A stretch of DNA of 37,933 nt from Chara braunii (taxonomy: Eukaryota; Streptophyta; Charophyceae; Charales; Characeae), in NCBI GenBank assembly GCA_003427395.1, contig BFEA01000112.1:1861060-1898992 (forward strand), read 5' to 3'. The position numbers were made by a program, and so were the translations under genes. The notes under the pieces are model-generated. The model had not been told where the DNA came from, did not search any database, and saw only the letters and a list, made by a program, of their open reading frames with translations. This document shows, in pieces, positions 18,638 through 29,450 of this stretch; position 1 is the first letter of the stretch, and every line of letters starts with the position of its first letter.

Positions 18638-18848
18638 ATGATCATGAGACAAATACTTTTTTTTTTCAGATGAATAAGTAAATATTATGACATCATTGCC
18701 ACATCATGCCATATTCGAGTGCCATTCCCACGTAGCCTTCAACCAGAATGTCTTGCACTGTACGTTCACATTTCAAACCCACTAGAGTTCTGCGAAATAC
18801 AAATTTCACTCAATTTTAACCTTGTCTGAAAAATCGCATTTTCCAACC

Positions 18849-18852
18849 CCTG
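18849..18852. repeat. Target-site duplication of element C (CCTG), left copy
   Basis: CCTG precedes TGTGAGGAAC. The same CCTG follows the 3' LTR at 27923-27926. A 4-bp duplication matches that of element A. Confidence 0.75.
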
Positions 18853-19953
18853 TGTGAGGAACAAGCCCTCAAGGGGCCCTATCAGACATCACATGTTCTG
18901 GGCTAAGGCCCCCAGCAAGCCGAGTGCCCGCCCTAAGTGAAGGCGGGCCTGAATATTCCTCAGAGGCCAAATTTCGACATTTCCATATGTGGGTATTCAG
19001 GCTCTCGCAGCACGCCAGTTGGTTGGGTAGACGCGTGAGCCTCACTAAGCTGCGTCATACAGTTGGCCCAGGCCTTGACAGTTGCGCCTGGGCACATACA
19101 CACAAAGCAGGGCCGATACATTGGGAAGCAGGCCGCCGGCCTTTGGAAAAGCAGTACTGCCTACGCACCTGCCTGGGAGCCCTGCACAGATGTAGCAAAC
19201 AGCCCAAGTCTGGAGACTCAGGCCGTGCCCAACTGAAAAGGGCCCAGACCCTCAACTGTAGTCTCGGGCCTGGGCGCTGGGTCTGAGGCCCAACCGGAAG
19301 CTACTGGAAGCTTCCAGCCAGGCTACACGCAGCATCCAGGAGGCTGCTGCTTCCATAAAAGAAGTGAGGCAGCCCAGGCCAGGCATTCTGGCCAGCGCTG
19401 GCAATGCGGAAGTGCTGCTGCGCTGCTGCTTGATGCTGCGCTGCTGTTCAGGGCGCTGACGGGTCGCTTAGTGGTGAAGTGGGGCGCTGCAGGGCAGCGG
19501 GGCACAGGCAGCCATAGCCGGGCTGCTGGGCGCCAGGGGGTACAACGGGTGATCTGGTGGTCGTCAGGGAAGGAGGCGAGTGTGGGGTAATCAAGGTCTG
19601 ATTGAGGGTGACAAGATGCGTACCTGGTGCATGAAGAGAGGTCGGCTATGGAGTTGACAGTCATGTACATTGGTCTTTGAGAGTCGAAGTGAGCCTGTTG
19701 CGTGAACCAGCTGTAGGTAGGGTAGTCGGGCAGAGTAGGTTGGGCGCTGGGCGCCAGACAGAGAGGAGCGACTTTGGATATTGTGTTGGTGTGGCTTACG
19801 GGCTTGAACATTGGCTCATTACGTCATTGTATTGCTCTATATGGATGGTTTCTCGGTGCCTTTTGTACTCTCTGCTTGGATACGACTACCTGGACATCTG
19901 TGTGATTTCACAACTTGGTTTTCTGTATATCGTTCACACTCACATTCCTTGCA
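18853..19953 (+). repeat. Element C 5' LTR
   Basis: About 1.1 kb, repeated at 26716-27922. A TATA-like ccataaaag lies near 19351. The LTR contains gcagccatagccgggctgc (19509-19527), an instance of the recurring CATA-core word. Frames 18924-19286 and 19323-19811 are LTR sequence and not genes. Confidence 0.94.
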
Positions 19954-19956
19954 ATT

Positions 19957-19968
19957 TCGTATCAGAGC
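19957..19968 (+). other. Element C primer-binding site (initiator tRNA-Met type)
   Basis: TCGTATCAGAGC, three bases after the LTR terminus, is one mismatch from the common plant site TGGTATCAGAGC. Confidence 0.82.
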
Positions 19969-21299
19969 TGGTTCGTGATCGCCGCTTACCTGGCACCAGC
20001 GACATTGTTACTTGGTGCGCTGACGATGCTTCATGTGCAGTAAGGATACTTTGGCGCTGGTTTGATTGAGCGGGGCCCAGGTAGAGGGGCCGGCCGCTGG
20101 AAGGCTGTGGCGACAGCGTGGGAGCTGTGGCGACAGCGGATGTATGTATGATGATGAGACTATGCTGACGTGGCAGTTTGGCTGAGGTGGCACTGCATTG
20201 CGTTGTGGGTGGTACCGAGGCTATTGACCGGTCATCGAAATGCACGTCGGCCCAATTGGTGAGAAATTTGTGCTTAGGGGCAGCTATCTCCAAGTACGTT
20301 GTTCCCATTCCTTATCTACCCTCTCAATCTCTTCTTACCGTGAGGAAGTGAGTCCAACTTGAGTGTCCTCTCTTTGGTGAGGAGTCGTGTGCGCTCTACC
20401 TTGAGAGACGACATTCTTCCCGGTGGCGCATCCGGCAGGAGAGGGCGGTGCCTCTGAAGGGCCCTGGTCGAAGCACGGGTCACGGTCACCATGCCAACCC
20501 ATGGGTAGTAGTACACGCAGGCCATGCTGCTTTGTCCATCTGATAGAAGGGGTGTGCGGACTGACCAATCCTACGTAGATGCTCCCGGACCGTCTATAAA
20601 CATTTCTGGTTGGGTCTGAACTGTCCACTGGCTGTGATCGCCGTCCTGATTGCGACGTTAAAGAATTCCTGAGAACTCTCGGGGGCTGTCCTTAAATTGA
20701 CTCTTGATCAGCCAGACCGGTCAGACGTAAGGCTCGTTGTACGCGAGGGTAAACAAAGGGGCAGGACTGGTCATAAGCATACTTCTTGGACACAAGGGTG
20801 GGCCGTGGTTGCACACCTTAGACACTGCCACTTGATGATGCTCACAGGTATGTTGGATACAGGGGAAAGGGGTTCCGATTGTGAACTCTATTGTGCATCA
20901 CTATCATATCCATTGTGCATACATCTGCTCACAGTAGTCTATTTTATTTTTATTAGTTGGTTGACAGACTGCTAACACCTAACAGACAACCTAGAGTAGG
21001 ACTGTAATCTACCATAGTCAGTTCTTCTCAAAGCTTCTGTGCAGAACTAATCAGGATAGAGGTAGACTACATGTACGGTTTGTATATGTGTTGTTGATAC
21101 GACTTAAATAGTAGCCAAGGTGACTCGCTGGGTAATTATTTATTTATTTTTAGCACCAGTCAGACGTATGATGCGGTAGGTCCCAGAGAGGACTCTAGTG
21201 TAGACAACATCTGCCTAGCCAACGAGTGGATCAGTCGGGGATGAAGGTACAACTGGCGCTAGGAGGTTAGCAAGGCTATCATCGCTTAGAATCCCTAGA
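19969..21299 (+). other. Element C 5' leader
   Basis: Untranslated leader of about 1.3 kb. It contains gctgacgtggcag near 20165, a bZIP-type TGACGTGG site like those arrayed in the family-B leader. A block at 20631-20715 is shared with the element D leader (31177-31259). No gene is supported. Confidence 0.75.
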
Positions 21300-22499
21300 G
21301 TGTTCCAGGCCCTACAACTGGGAGAAGAGAGAAGACTAAGGGAAGCTAGGGCCCGTGGTCTTGAGGCTGTAAGGGAAGCAGCAACAGCTAGCGTGGCAGC
21401 AATGGCTACCGCTTCAGCATCGTCTGCAGCAACGTCTGGTCAGGGCATGCCGTCCAACTCGACCAGCTCGCAGTCAGTCTCCAACACGTCAGGTGTCGGC
21501 GCTAGTCGGATGGCGGGTGTGCAGTCCAGCCTGCCGTCTCATCTTATAAGGGAGCTGATGGAGCTCCAGCAGGTAGAGAGGATCCGCCTGAGGTTAGAGG
21601 AGGAACTCAAACAGGCTACTAAGAAAGAAAAAGAAATTAGAGAGAGAAGACCAAGACTAGAGAGTAGGGAGGCAGACCTAGCTACAGTAGAGGGTTTAGA
21701 TGACACGACCCTTAACTCTACAGGAGAGATTCAGAAGGCGAGCGTCCTGTCCATGCAGGCGTACATGGAGAGCAAAATGGACGCCATGCAGGACACCCTG
21801 AACCAGATTCCGCAGACCCTACAAAGGTCGGGGATTCGGACAACAGCTTTGTCATCGCTTCCATTATCAGCGATGGCAGGCCCCTATGACGCTCAGTCTG
21901 GACAGCAACCAAGCGGTACATCAGCAACAACTCTATCACATACTGTTGCTTCTTCATCTTCTGGTCCAGCGACTGGAGCTACATCACAGTCGCCACCTGT
22001 CCCGCCGGCGAGACAGCAATTACCTTGATACCCCAAGACCCCCCTGAAACCACCTCCAACCTTCTCAGGAGACAAGAAGGATGCGGCTCTCGACATGTGG
22101 TTGAGAACGGTGTCAGTGTGGGTGAGGGCAAAGAGGACATTGGTAGAGGAGGAAGTGATTACTGCTGCATCCTACTTAGAGGGTTCAACAACTCGCTGGC
22201 TAAATGGATTAGTGGCTTCAAAAGGATTCGGCAGGAACATGGGAGATTGGGCACAGACCCACACCCTAGAAAGATTTATGGATTTAGTGGAGGCTCGATG
22301 GCACAACCCTCAGCAGGCACAGATTGCCCCTGATGGGCTATTGAAACTTGACTCTAGGAAGTACAAGTCCATGAGAGAGCTGACCACAACCGTAGAGCGG
22401 TTGATTGTCGTACCGGGAATGGAGTACAATCCACAAGTCTTGTTGACCATGTTCTTGAGATGTCTTCCCACAGACATCAGAAAACTTATTAGCCAGTGA
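21300..22499 (+). pseudogene. gag: Element C gag, N-terminus and capsid
   Basis: One reading frame of about 400 codons broken by a TGA at 22026. The first part has a charged start (LGEERRLREARARGLEAVRE), an Ala/Ser/Thr-rich linker and a coiled-coil-like segment (QQVERIRLRLEEELKQATKK). A Pro/Ser/Thr-rich stretch follows. After the stop the same frame continues into the capsid domain: PLKPPPTFSGDKKDAALDMW, TAASYLEGSTTRWLNGL and then FLRCLPTDIRKLISQ, ending at TGA 22497. The natural start is uncertain because no conventional ATG context decides it. Gag forms the particle that packages element RNA. Confidence 0.88.
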
Positions 22500-23052
22500 G
22501 GCTCATCGAGAGTATCACATTTTGAGACATTCAACAAGAAGGCCCTAGACTTAGAGGCTACGCTGGGAGGTGCTCAAACCCCCACTACGGACGGAAGATA
22601 GAAGAAGACTCCACAAGAGTGGAAGAAGAAGGGTAGTCGATTGATGATGGTTGATTCCGATGGGAATCAAATTGAGATTGATGATGTTTCTGAACTTGTG
22701 GAGGGATCAGAGTTAGATGGCGAGGAGAGTGCTGAGGGTAGCAACCTCTCCGCAGTAGTTAAGACTAAGGCAGCTGGTCGCGGCAAGGGCGGTCAGCAAA
22801 GGAGTCAGGGGTAGGCCGCTAACCCAAACAAAATAGTTGTTTGGGTTAGAGCAGGCTTGGATCAAGAAGTGTGGCGGGACCGTTGGTCACGTGGTGCTTG
22901 CATACGCAATTTAAGTGCAAGAACCCGAAAGTCTTGCAGAAGATCCCTCCTAAGGGTGGGTATCCTTCTTTTCGGTTTGGGGCCTCTACGAGCTCCAGAT
23001 CGGGAAACACTTAGGGCCTGTAGAAGTTGTAGCTGTTTCTACTCTCGTTGAA
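22500..23052 (+). pseudogene. gag: Element C gag tail with degraded zinc knuckle
   Basis: The gag frame continues after the stop at 22497. It has an acidic segment (SDGNQIEIDDVSELVEGSE) and a basic tail (TKAAGRGKGGQQRSQG), with in-frame TAG codons near 22599 and 22812. A decayed zinc-knuckle-like KCGG...GH follows near 22868-22895 in a shifted frame, then KCKNPKVLQKIPPKGGYPS. RNA binding would have been its role. Confidence 0.65.
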
Positions 23053-23652
23053 GTGGGTGATGTACCCTCCCCGTTTCAAGAGTTGGCCGAAGCTATTGAC
23101 TCCTTAGTCACCCCGCAGACGCATCCGGACCCAACTATACTTTGTACGTTGGATGTGTCTGAAGCCTTAGAGGACCTTCAAGGTGAGTGGTCGGCAAGGG
23201 ACCCTCGTGAGTCCTGGGTGGCACTGAGTAGAGGTCCTAGAGGGGAGCACTTCGTTGTGGAAGTTGGTGTGGGTGGTCGCAAGCGTGGTGCCTTCGTGGA
23301 CATTGGCTCCATGCAAAACTTCATAAGTCGTGACTGTGTTGATAGACTGCGCCTAAAGAACCGGGTGCAGCGCCTGAGTAGACCGGTAGCATCTACTTTG
23401 GCCAACAAAGAGCGCATGTTGGTGGAGGACTACGTTAAAGATGTAGTCTGCACTTTCTCCTACCCAGGAGAAGAGATATTCCATAAGATATCATTCCTGG
23501 TGAGTGACAATTTGCCCTTTGACATGTTGTTGGGCATGTACTACCTCGAGGTTGCCAAGCCCCAGTTTGACTTGGACAAGAAGGTGTTGAAGCGCGAGTT
23601 GCCTAATGGGAGGACCGTTAGACTGGTAAGTATAAAGCCAGTAGGTTCATAG
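23053..23652 (+). pseudogene. pol: Element C aspartic protease
   Basis: A 199-residue frame. GAFVDIGSMQNFISRDCVDRL is the retropepsin active-site region, with catalytic Asp kept but DIG where DSG or DTG is usual. FDMLLGMYYLEVAKPQFDLD is the second conserved block (normally FD-x-ILGM-x-WL). The acidic N-terminal part is the linker after gag. The frame differs from the gag and RT frames, so at least one frameshift separates them, by design or by decay. Confidence 0.85.
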
Positions 23653-23717
23653 ACTCCTATGGGCGCTTATGCGCATCTGCCTTCTATAACTATTATAAAC
23701 AGAACCAAGAGGAAGGA

Positions 23718-24539
23718 ATGTACTTAGTCTATGTCTCTGCAAAAGGGGAGGCCATTAAAACACCCCTGGAAATAGAGACAATCGTCGCTAAGTACCCTAA
23801 TCTGTTCGAGGAGCCCTTAGGAGTCGTAGACAGGGAGGTTGTCCATGCCATAGAGATCATCCCAAGTAGCAAGACACCTAAAGGGAAAATCTATAGGATG
23901 TCGCCGGTCGAGTTGGATGAGCTTTGTCGGCAACTGAAAGAGCTCACAGAAAAGGGTTGGATTTGGCCTAGCACTTCCTCCTTTGGCTCACCAGTCTTAT
24001 TTGTTCCAAAGAAAGGGTGGACACTAAGGATGTGCATTGATTATAGAGGCCTCAGTACCATCACCGTTAAGAACGCAGAGCCTCTACCACGCATCGACGA
24101 CCTATTGGATAGGGTGCAGGGGTGTAAGTACTATACCAAGATAGACTTAAAATCCGGCTACCATCAGATTGCCATAAGACCAGAGGACCAACACAAAACC
24201 GCATTCCAGACCAGGTACGGTCTGTACAAGTTTGTGGTGATGCCCTTTGGCCTTTGCAATACGTCGGGTACATTCCATCACGCAATGAATAGGATCTTCC
24301 ATGACTACTTAGATAAGTTCGTTGTCGTGTACCTCGACGACATACTTATCTTTAGTAGAACTGTCGAGGAGCATGCTCAACATGTAGACAAAGTACTTTC
24401 ACTCCTTTGACAACACAAGTATAAGATAAACGCAGAGAAATGCGAGTTCGGTCGCACTCGAATCTTGTACTTGGGTCATGAAGTATCCGCGGATGGGATT
24501 AGGCCCGAAGATGCAAAGGTGACTAGCATACGTGACTGG
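23718..24539 (+). pseudogene. pol: Element C reverse transcriptase
   Basis: All main RT blocks are present: IYRMSPVELDELCRQL, KGWIWPSTSSFGSPVLFVPK, LRMCIDYRGLSTITVKNAEP, YYTKIDLKSGYHQIAIRPED, FVVMPFGLCN and the catalytic YLDD in VVYLDDILIFSR (24330-24341). A TGA at 24408 interrupts the frame just before QHKYKINAEKCEFG, at a position where Arg is usual in this family and where one C-to-T change in CGA would explain it. The frame then reaches YLGHEVSADGIRPEDAKV and shifts near 24535. Confidence 0.93.
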
Positions 24540-24541
24540 CC

Positions 24542-25126
24542 ATGACCCAGTCTGTTACCGAGGTCAGATCATTCTTGGGAATATGTGGTTATTACCGCAA
24601 TTTCGTTAAGAATTATAGCACGATCACATCTCCCTTGACTGATCTAACTCGACTTGACAAACCATGGGATTGGACCGACGAGTGTGAGGCAGCTTTCAAG
24701 CGTTTGAAGCACGCTCTCACACACCATGAAGTTCTCATGGTGCCCGACCCGCAAAGGCCATTCGTTGTCACCACTGATGCAAGCCGATATGGCATTGGCG
24801 CAGTGCTGGCTCAGCAGGAAGGGAAAAAGTGAAGACCGGTCGAGTACATGAGCAAAAAGATGCCATCAAAGAAGTTGGCAAGTTCCACATACGAACGGGA
24901 ACTCTACGCTCTCTACAAGGCACTTGTCCACTGGAGGCGCTATCTGTTAGGGAGGTTCTTCTATTTGAGAACTGACCATCAGACCTTCAAGTGGATCAAG
25001 ACCCAACCAGTTCTCTCTTATGCACTCAAACGCTGGATTGAAGTCATAGATCAGTATGACTTCAAACTAGACTATGTGAAGGGAGAGTACAACAAGGTTG
25101 TGGATGCGTTGTCTAGAAGGGCAGAC
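24542..25126 (+). pseudogene. pol: Element C RT connection and RNase H
   Basis: It continues in another phase from TQSVTEVRSFLGICGYYRNF. The RNase H acidic residues are all present. They are Asp in VVTTDAS (residue 79 of the first part), then after a TGA at 24830 Glu in YERELYALYKALVHW (18), Asp in LRTDHQTFKW (43) and Asp in VVDALSRR (86). This contrasts with element A, where two of the four are lost. Apart from the stop this domain looks chemically intact. Confidence 0.92.
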
Positions 25127-26017
25127 TACCTAGGTGCGCTGATTTCTGAGTTTGGCTTATCTGAGGACGTGACTCGATCTTTGGGGGAAGCCTACAAGGA
25201 AGATCCCATCACGATGGACCTCATCAACAAACTCTGGGCCAAAGACAAGGCCACCTCTGACGAGTTTGTGATGGTGGATGGGTTACTCTTTTTTGAAAAG
25301 GAAGGGTTTAAAAGGTTAGTTGTTCCATCTAGGGAAGTTTTGCGTAGTTTATTTTTAGGTGAGTGCCATGACGGAACGGGACATTTCGGCTACAAGAAGA
25401 CTAGTGCTAATTCAGTACAGCGATTCTGGTGGCCTAACATGCTAGACGATGCAAAGAAGTACGTACAGACCTGCCAAGTCCGTCAGCGGGACAAGTCGCG
25501 GACTCAAGCTCCGCTTGGGTTACTCAAGCCTCTACCCATTCTTGCTGGCCCAAGGCAGAGTATCTCCATGGACTTCATGTATACTCTAGTGACCGGCAAG
25601 AATGGCAAGAGGCACATCTTCGTCATAGTTGATAGGTTCACTAAGTATGGTAGACTAATTGCCATGTTGGAGACTGCCAGGACTGAACATATCATCAATT
25701 TATTCATGGATAACTGGGTGCGGGACTTTGGACTGCGAAAGACAATCGTTAGTGATAGAGATGTGTGTTTCGCAAGTGAGATGTTGAAGAAGGCCGCTGA
25801 ACAGATGGGCAGCCAGCTTCATATGACTTCTAGGAATCATCCCAAAGCAAATGGGCAGGCTGAACAGATGAACCGTGTGGTGCAACATCTGTTGAGGCAT
25901 TACATCAAGCCCAACCAAGATGACTGGGATGAGAAATTACCTCTCGTCGCCAGCTTGTACAACAACGTTGTACACAACACCACCGACGTCAGTCCTAATC
26001 AGGAGCATCTGGGATGA
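25127..26017 (+). pseudogene. pol: Element C integrase, zinc-binding and core domains
   Basis: Same frame as the RNase H end. The zinc-binding region has CHDGTGHFGYKKT (two His) and QTCQVRQRDKS, where the second Cys of the C-x2-C pair is Arg (CGT in place of TGT). The core follows with Asp in ISMDFM, VDRFTKYGRLIAM, Asp in TIVSDRD and Glu in HPKANGQAEQMN, 35 residues after the second Asp. This is a complete D,D-35-E set. A TGA at 26015 falls just before KPRFAL. Confidence 0.92.
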
Positions 26018-26677
26018 AAGCCTAGATTTGCTCTAGACTTCCTCCTGCCTGAAAACCGAACTGTTGCAACTCCTGGAACCATTGAATTTGGTGTCCAGTA
26101 TGAGAAATTGTTGCAGCAGACTGTCGAACACATCAAGAAATCTCAGGAAGCTATGATTGCTTCTGAGAACAAACGTCGCCGACAGTCCACATTTCAGGTA
26201 GGGGAACTTGTCTGGGTCAAGGCGAGTGAGTTGGGACAGGAGTTTGGCATCTTTAGGAAACTAATGCCTCAGTATTTCGATCCCTGGGAGGTCTTGGATA
26301 TTGTGCGGAATGATTTGGATGGTCCCTCGTATGTCATTCGTATCCCTGGTCAACTACGCACTTACCCTGTTTTTCACGCCTCCAAGCTCGCACCTTTCGC
26401 TGAGACAGCACAACTCCCATCACGGAGATCTATGCTGCCCCTAACCATGGATGGCCACGTGGACGTCGACGACATCCTGGATCACAAAGACACGCCTGTT
26501 CCCAAGCCACCTGGCAGGGGAAGACCTCCTAAACCTGCAAGGGAATACAGAGTACATTTCAGGCATCATACTGATCCTAAGGAAGATCGATGGATTTCAA
26601 GGGAGGAACTTGTCAAGACAGCTCCTCAAATTGTGGCAGATTATGAGAAGGAACTGAAGGGGAAGGCACCAGCATGA
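26018..26677 (+). pseudogene. pol: Element C integrase C-terminus plus chromodomain
   Basis: Same frame as the integrase core after the TGA. GELVWVKASELGQE, RKLMPQYFDPWEVLD and YPVFHASKLAPF are the GPY/F-type region. A chromodomain follows, VDDILDHKDTPVPK, with a Pro/Gly-rich insert (PPGRGRPPKPA), then EYRVHFRHHTDPKEDRWISR and a final helix to ADYEKEL. The insert between the first strand and the rest is longer than in element A. The natural stop TGA at 26675 precedes the polypurine tract by about 20 bases. Confidence 0.9.
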
Positions 26678-26697
26678 AGCATCTCAGCGGACTTTCG

Positions 26698-26713
26698 AAG
26701 CTAAGGGGGATGG
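26698..26713 (+). other. Polypurine tract of element C
   Basis: aagctaagggggatgg lies directly before the 3' LTR start at 26716. Confidence 0.8.
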
Positions 26714-26715
26714 AA

Positions 26716-27922
26716 TGTGAGGAACAAGCCCTCAAGGGGCCCTATCAGACATCACATGTTCTGGGCTAAGGCCCCCAGCAAGCCGAGTGCCCACCCTAAG
26801 TGAAGGCGGGCCTGAATATTTGTCAGAGGCCAAAATTCGACATTTCCATATGTGGGTATTCAGGCTGTCGCAGCACGCCAGTTGGTTGGTTAGACGCGTG
26901 AGCCTCACTAAGCTGCATCATACAGTTGGCCCAGGCCTTGACAGTTGCGCCTGGGCACATACACACAAAGCGGGGCCGGTACATTGGGAAGCAGGCCGCC
27001 GGCCTTTGGAAAAGCAGTACTGCCTACGCACCTGCCTGGGAGCCCTGCACAGATGTAGCAAACAGCCCAAGTCCNNNNNNNNNNNNNNNNNNNNNNNNNN
27101 NNNNNNNNNNNNNNNNNNNNNNNNNNNNNNNNNNNNNNNNNNNNNNNNNNNNNNNNNNNNNNNNNNNNNNNNNNNNNNNNNNNNNNNNNNNNNNNNNNNN
27201 NNNNNNNNNNNNNNNNNNNNNNNNNNNNNNNNNNNNNNNNNNNNNNNNNNNNNNNNNNNNNNNNNNNNNCTACTGGAAGCTTCCAGCCAGGCTACACGCA
27301 GCATCCAGGAGGCTGCTGCTTCCATAAAAGAAGTGAGGCAGCCCAGGCCAGGCATTCTGGCCAGTGCTGGCAATGCGGAAGTGCTGCTGCACTTCTCCTT
27401 GATGCTGCGCTGCTGTTCAGGGCGCTGACGGGTCGCTTAGTGGTGAAGTGGGGCGCTGCAGGGCAGCGGGGCGCAGGCAGCCATAGCCGGGCTGCTGGGC
27501 GCCAGGGGGTACAGCGGGTGATCTGTGGTCTTCAGGGAAGGAGGCGAGTGTGGGGTAATCAAGGTCTGATTGAGGGTGACGAGATACGTACCTGGTGCAT
27601 GAAGAGAGGTCGGCTATGGAGTTGACAGTCATGTACATTGGTCTTCGAGAGTCGAAGTAAGCCTGTTGCGTGAACCAGCTGTAGGTAGGATAGTCGGGCA
27701 GAGTAGGTTGGGCGCTGGGTGCCAGGCAGAGAGGAGCGACTTTGGATACTGTGTTGGTGTGGCCTACGGGCTTGGAACATTGGCTCATTACTTCATTGTG
27801 TTGCTCTATATGGATGGTTTCTCGGTGCATTTTGTACTCTCTGCTTGGATACGACTACCTGGACATCTGTGTGATTTCGCAACTTGGTTTTCTGTATATC
27901 GTTCACACTCATATTCCTTGCA
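26716..27922 (+). repeat. Element C 3' LTR, interrupted by a gap
   Basis: Partner of 18853-19953 with few visible differences. The 195-N gap at 27075-27269 replaces what is only about 90 bases (19211-19300) in the 5' LTR, so the gap size is probably arbitrary. It carries the same gcagccatagccggg word near 27477. Confidence 0.93.
27075..27269. other. Assembly gap (195 N) inside the 3' LTR
   Basis: Unknown bases. The expected content can be judged from 19211-19300 of the sister LTR. Confidence 0.95.
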
Positions 27923-27932
27923 CCTGTTAGAT

Positions 27933-28025
27933 CCTTGTCTGAAAAAAAATCACATTTCTGAGCCCCAGTGGGTTAGATTCAAATCGGTGACGCCATCTTC
28001 AGAAAATGTGATTTTTCGGACAAGG
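27933..28025. mobile_element. Small foldback beside element C
   Basis: ccttgtctgaaaa at the left end faces ttttcggacaagg at the right end, and tcacatttctga faces tcagaaaatgtga. The left arm also occurs alone upstream of element C (18820-18844, ccttgtctgaaaaatcgcat), so element C sits between a lone arm and a full foldback. Confidence 0.7.
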
Positions 28026-28051
28026 TCAAGTACAAAAAGAGGGCGTTTCAA

Positions 28052-28177
28052 CCCACTAGAACTCTGCGAAATACAGACGTGAGTTGGAAGTTGGAACTCC
28101 ACTAGAAGCCTAGCCCCACTAGAATTCTGCGAAATACAGACGTGAGTTGGAAGTTGGAACTCCACTAGAAGCCTAGC
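28052..28177 (+). repeat. 63-bp tandem duplication
   Basis: Two nearly identical units start cccactagaactctgcgaaa (28052) and cccactagaattctgcgaaa (28115) and end in actccactagaagcctagc. A diverged partial unit, cccactagagttctgcgaaa, lies on the other side of element C at 18778. Confidence 0.88.
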
Positions 28178-28207
28178 TCAGTGGGTATGACCCGGACCTT
28201 TTCAAAT

Positions 28208-28230
28208 ACTATTCGGGGGAAGATTGTAGT
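28208..28230 (-). repeat. Single arm of MITE family M1
   Basis: ctattcgggggaagattgta matches the right arms of the copies at 681-798 and 37519-37629. No opposite arm is nearby. Confidence 0.6.
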
Positions 28231-28645
28231 CAGATAGCAAGTTTGGCAGGACTGGCCGTACAGCTCCCCCTGTCATCTCGCGTGACCCCCCTTGAGTCAG
28301 AATGGGATGATGTCAGGGAAGGAAGATGGGTGCTTGTTGAAACACATTTGCGGGATCAGCTGCTTCATTTCGTAAAGCTTTCTCACAAATGACACTCGGG
28401 CCCCAACTAGCCCGGTCTTTGATGATAAACCCGATGTCCTCTGAAACGGACACTTCGCCAACTGTGGCTGGATTGTTTTATTTTATTTTATTATTATTTT
28501 TTGTGTGTAAGAAACAGCCGAGGAAGATCTGTGGTCCCGTGGCTGGGGATTTTTAGTACCATTCTTGAGCCTTTTCCTTGGAAAAGCGATCGAGCTCACA
28601 GATCCAACTCACAGATTGCAGCCGCTCACAGTTGGCCGCACAATG
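28231..28645. other. No gene recognised
   Basis: Only short frames without domains. An AT-rich run lies at 28475-28505. Confidence 0.5.
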
Positions 28646-29030
28646 AAAACAGCCTTCAGTTTTTTTTAACTTTGTTTCTTTTTTCTTCACTTGTATACAA
28701 TCACGGGCCCAAATGACATCATATGATAGGATTGAATTAAATGACACCTACAAAAAGTTGTACCCACAGCAAAAACAGCCTTCAGTTTTTTTTACCTTTT
28801 TCTTCACTGGCACACAGTCACGAGCCCAAATGGCGTCATATGATTGGATTGGATTAAATGATACCTACAAAAAGTTGTGCCCCACAGCAAAAACATTTTT
28901 TTTCTTCACGTGTACACAGTCACGGGCCCAAATGGCGTCATATGATTGGATTAGATTATATGATACCTACAAAAAGTTGTGCCGCACAACAAAAACAGCC
29001 TTCACTTTTTCCTTTTTTCTTCACTTGTAC
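28646..29030 (+). repeat. Minisatellite, three to four units of 102-125 bp
   Basis: Units start at about 28646, 28771, 28889 and 28991 (last partial). Each full unit has aaaacagccttcag or a shortened form, a T-rich run with cttcac, gggcccaaatggcgtcatat and gatacctacaaaaagttgtg. The frame 28713-29141 repeats the peptide SYDWI-x-LNDTYKKL because the unit spacing within it is a multiple of three. I do not accept it as a gene. Confidence 0.88.
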
Positions 29031-29450
29031 ACTATAGACAGTGGAAATAGAGTTGTCAAATTCCAAAATTGCTCTGATGGTTCTTTTAGATATGCTGACG
29101 TCTTGTGTACGCCTTATATGACCATCACATGTTTGTGTTAGGCCTATCATTTCACCACCAAATTAACACACGGGCCCAATCTATTTGTGATTTAATACCT
29201 CCCACCTGTCCCTAGAAACCGCTCCCAATGTAGTTCATTTTTACGAAAGAGCAAGAAAAGATAAAGTCCTGCCTTGGATTAAAGAGTTCTCAGGGGACCT
29301 CAAACTTAGAACGGCGGGAGTGAAAGGGTTTCACCCAGTTCGTGCAATATTGCAGATACCAGGATTCGATCCCCCGACTTTCCCTAGCCGACTGTATAGT
29401 TGCCCGTTCACCCTGTGTGCTTTGAACCCACGACCTGTCCCTAAAACCGT
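29031..29450. other. No gene recognised
   Basis: No supported gene. The minus strand near 29375-29395 carries a B-box-like ggatcgaatcc, but no convincing A box at the right distance. Confidence 0.45.

Larger units (their letters stand above)
18853..27922 (+). mobile_element. Element C: full-length Ty3/gypsy chromovirus, plus strand
   Basis: About 9.1 kb with LTRs at 18853-19953 and 26716-27922 (TGTGAGGAAC...TTGCA), a primer site directly after the first LTR and a polypurine tract before the second. Gag, protease, RT, RNase H, integrase and chromodomain follow in order. CCTG lies directly outside both ends (18849-18852 and 27923-27926). The LTRs are very similar by eye. Coding frames are longer and cleaner than in element A, but contain several stops and frameshifts. 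It is the least decayed element here, though still not capable of making its polyprotein. Confidence 0.95.

Noticed and set aside
29375-29440. tRNA or SINE on the minus strand (B-box-like ggatcgaatcc and gggttcaaagc)
   Set aside because: No A box at a suitable distance and no convincing cloverleaf.
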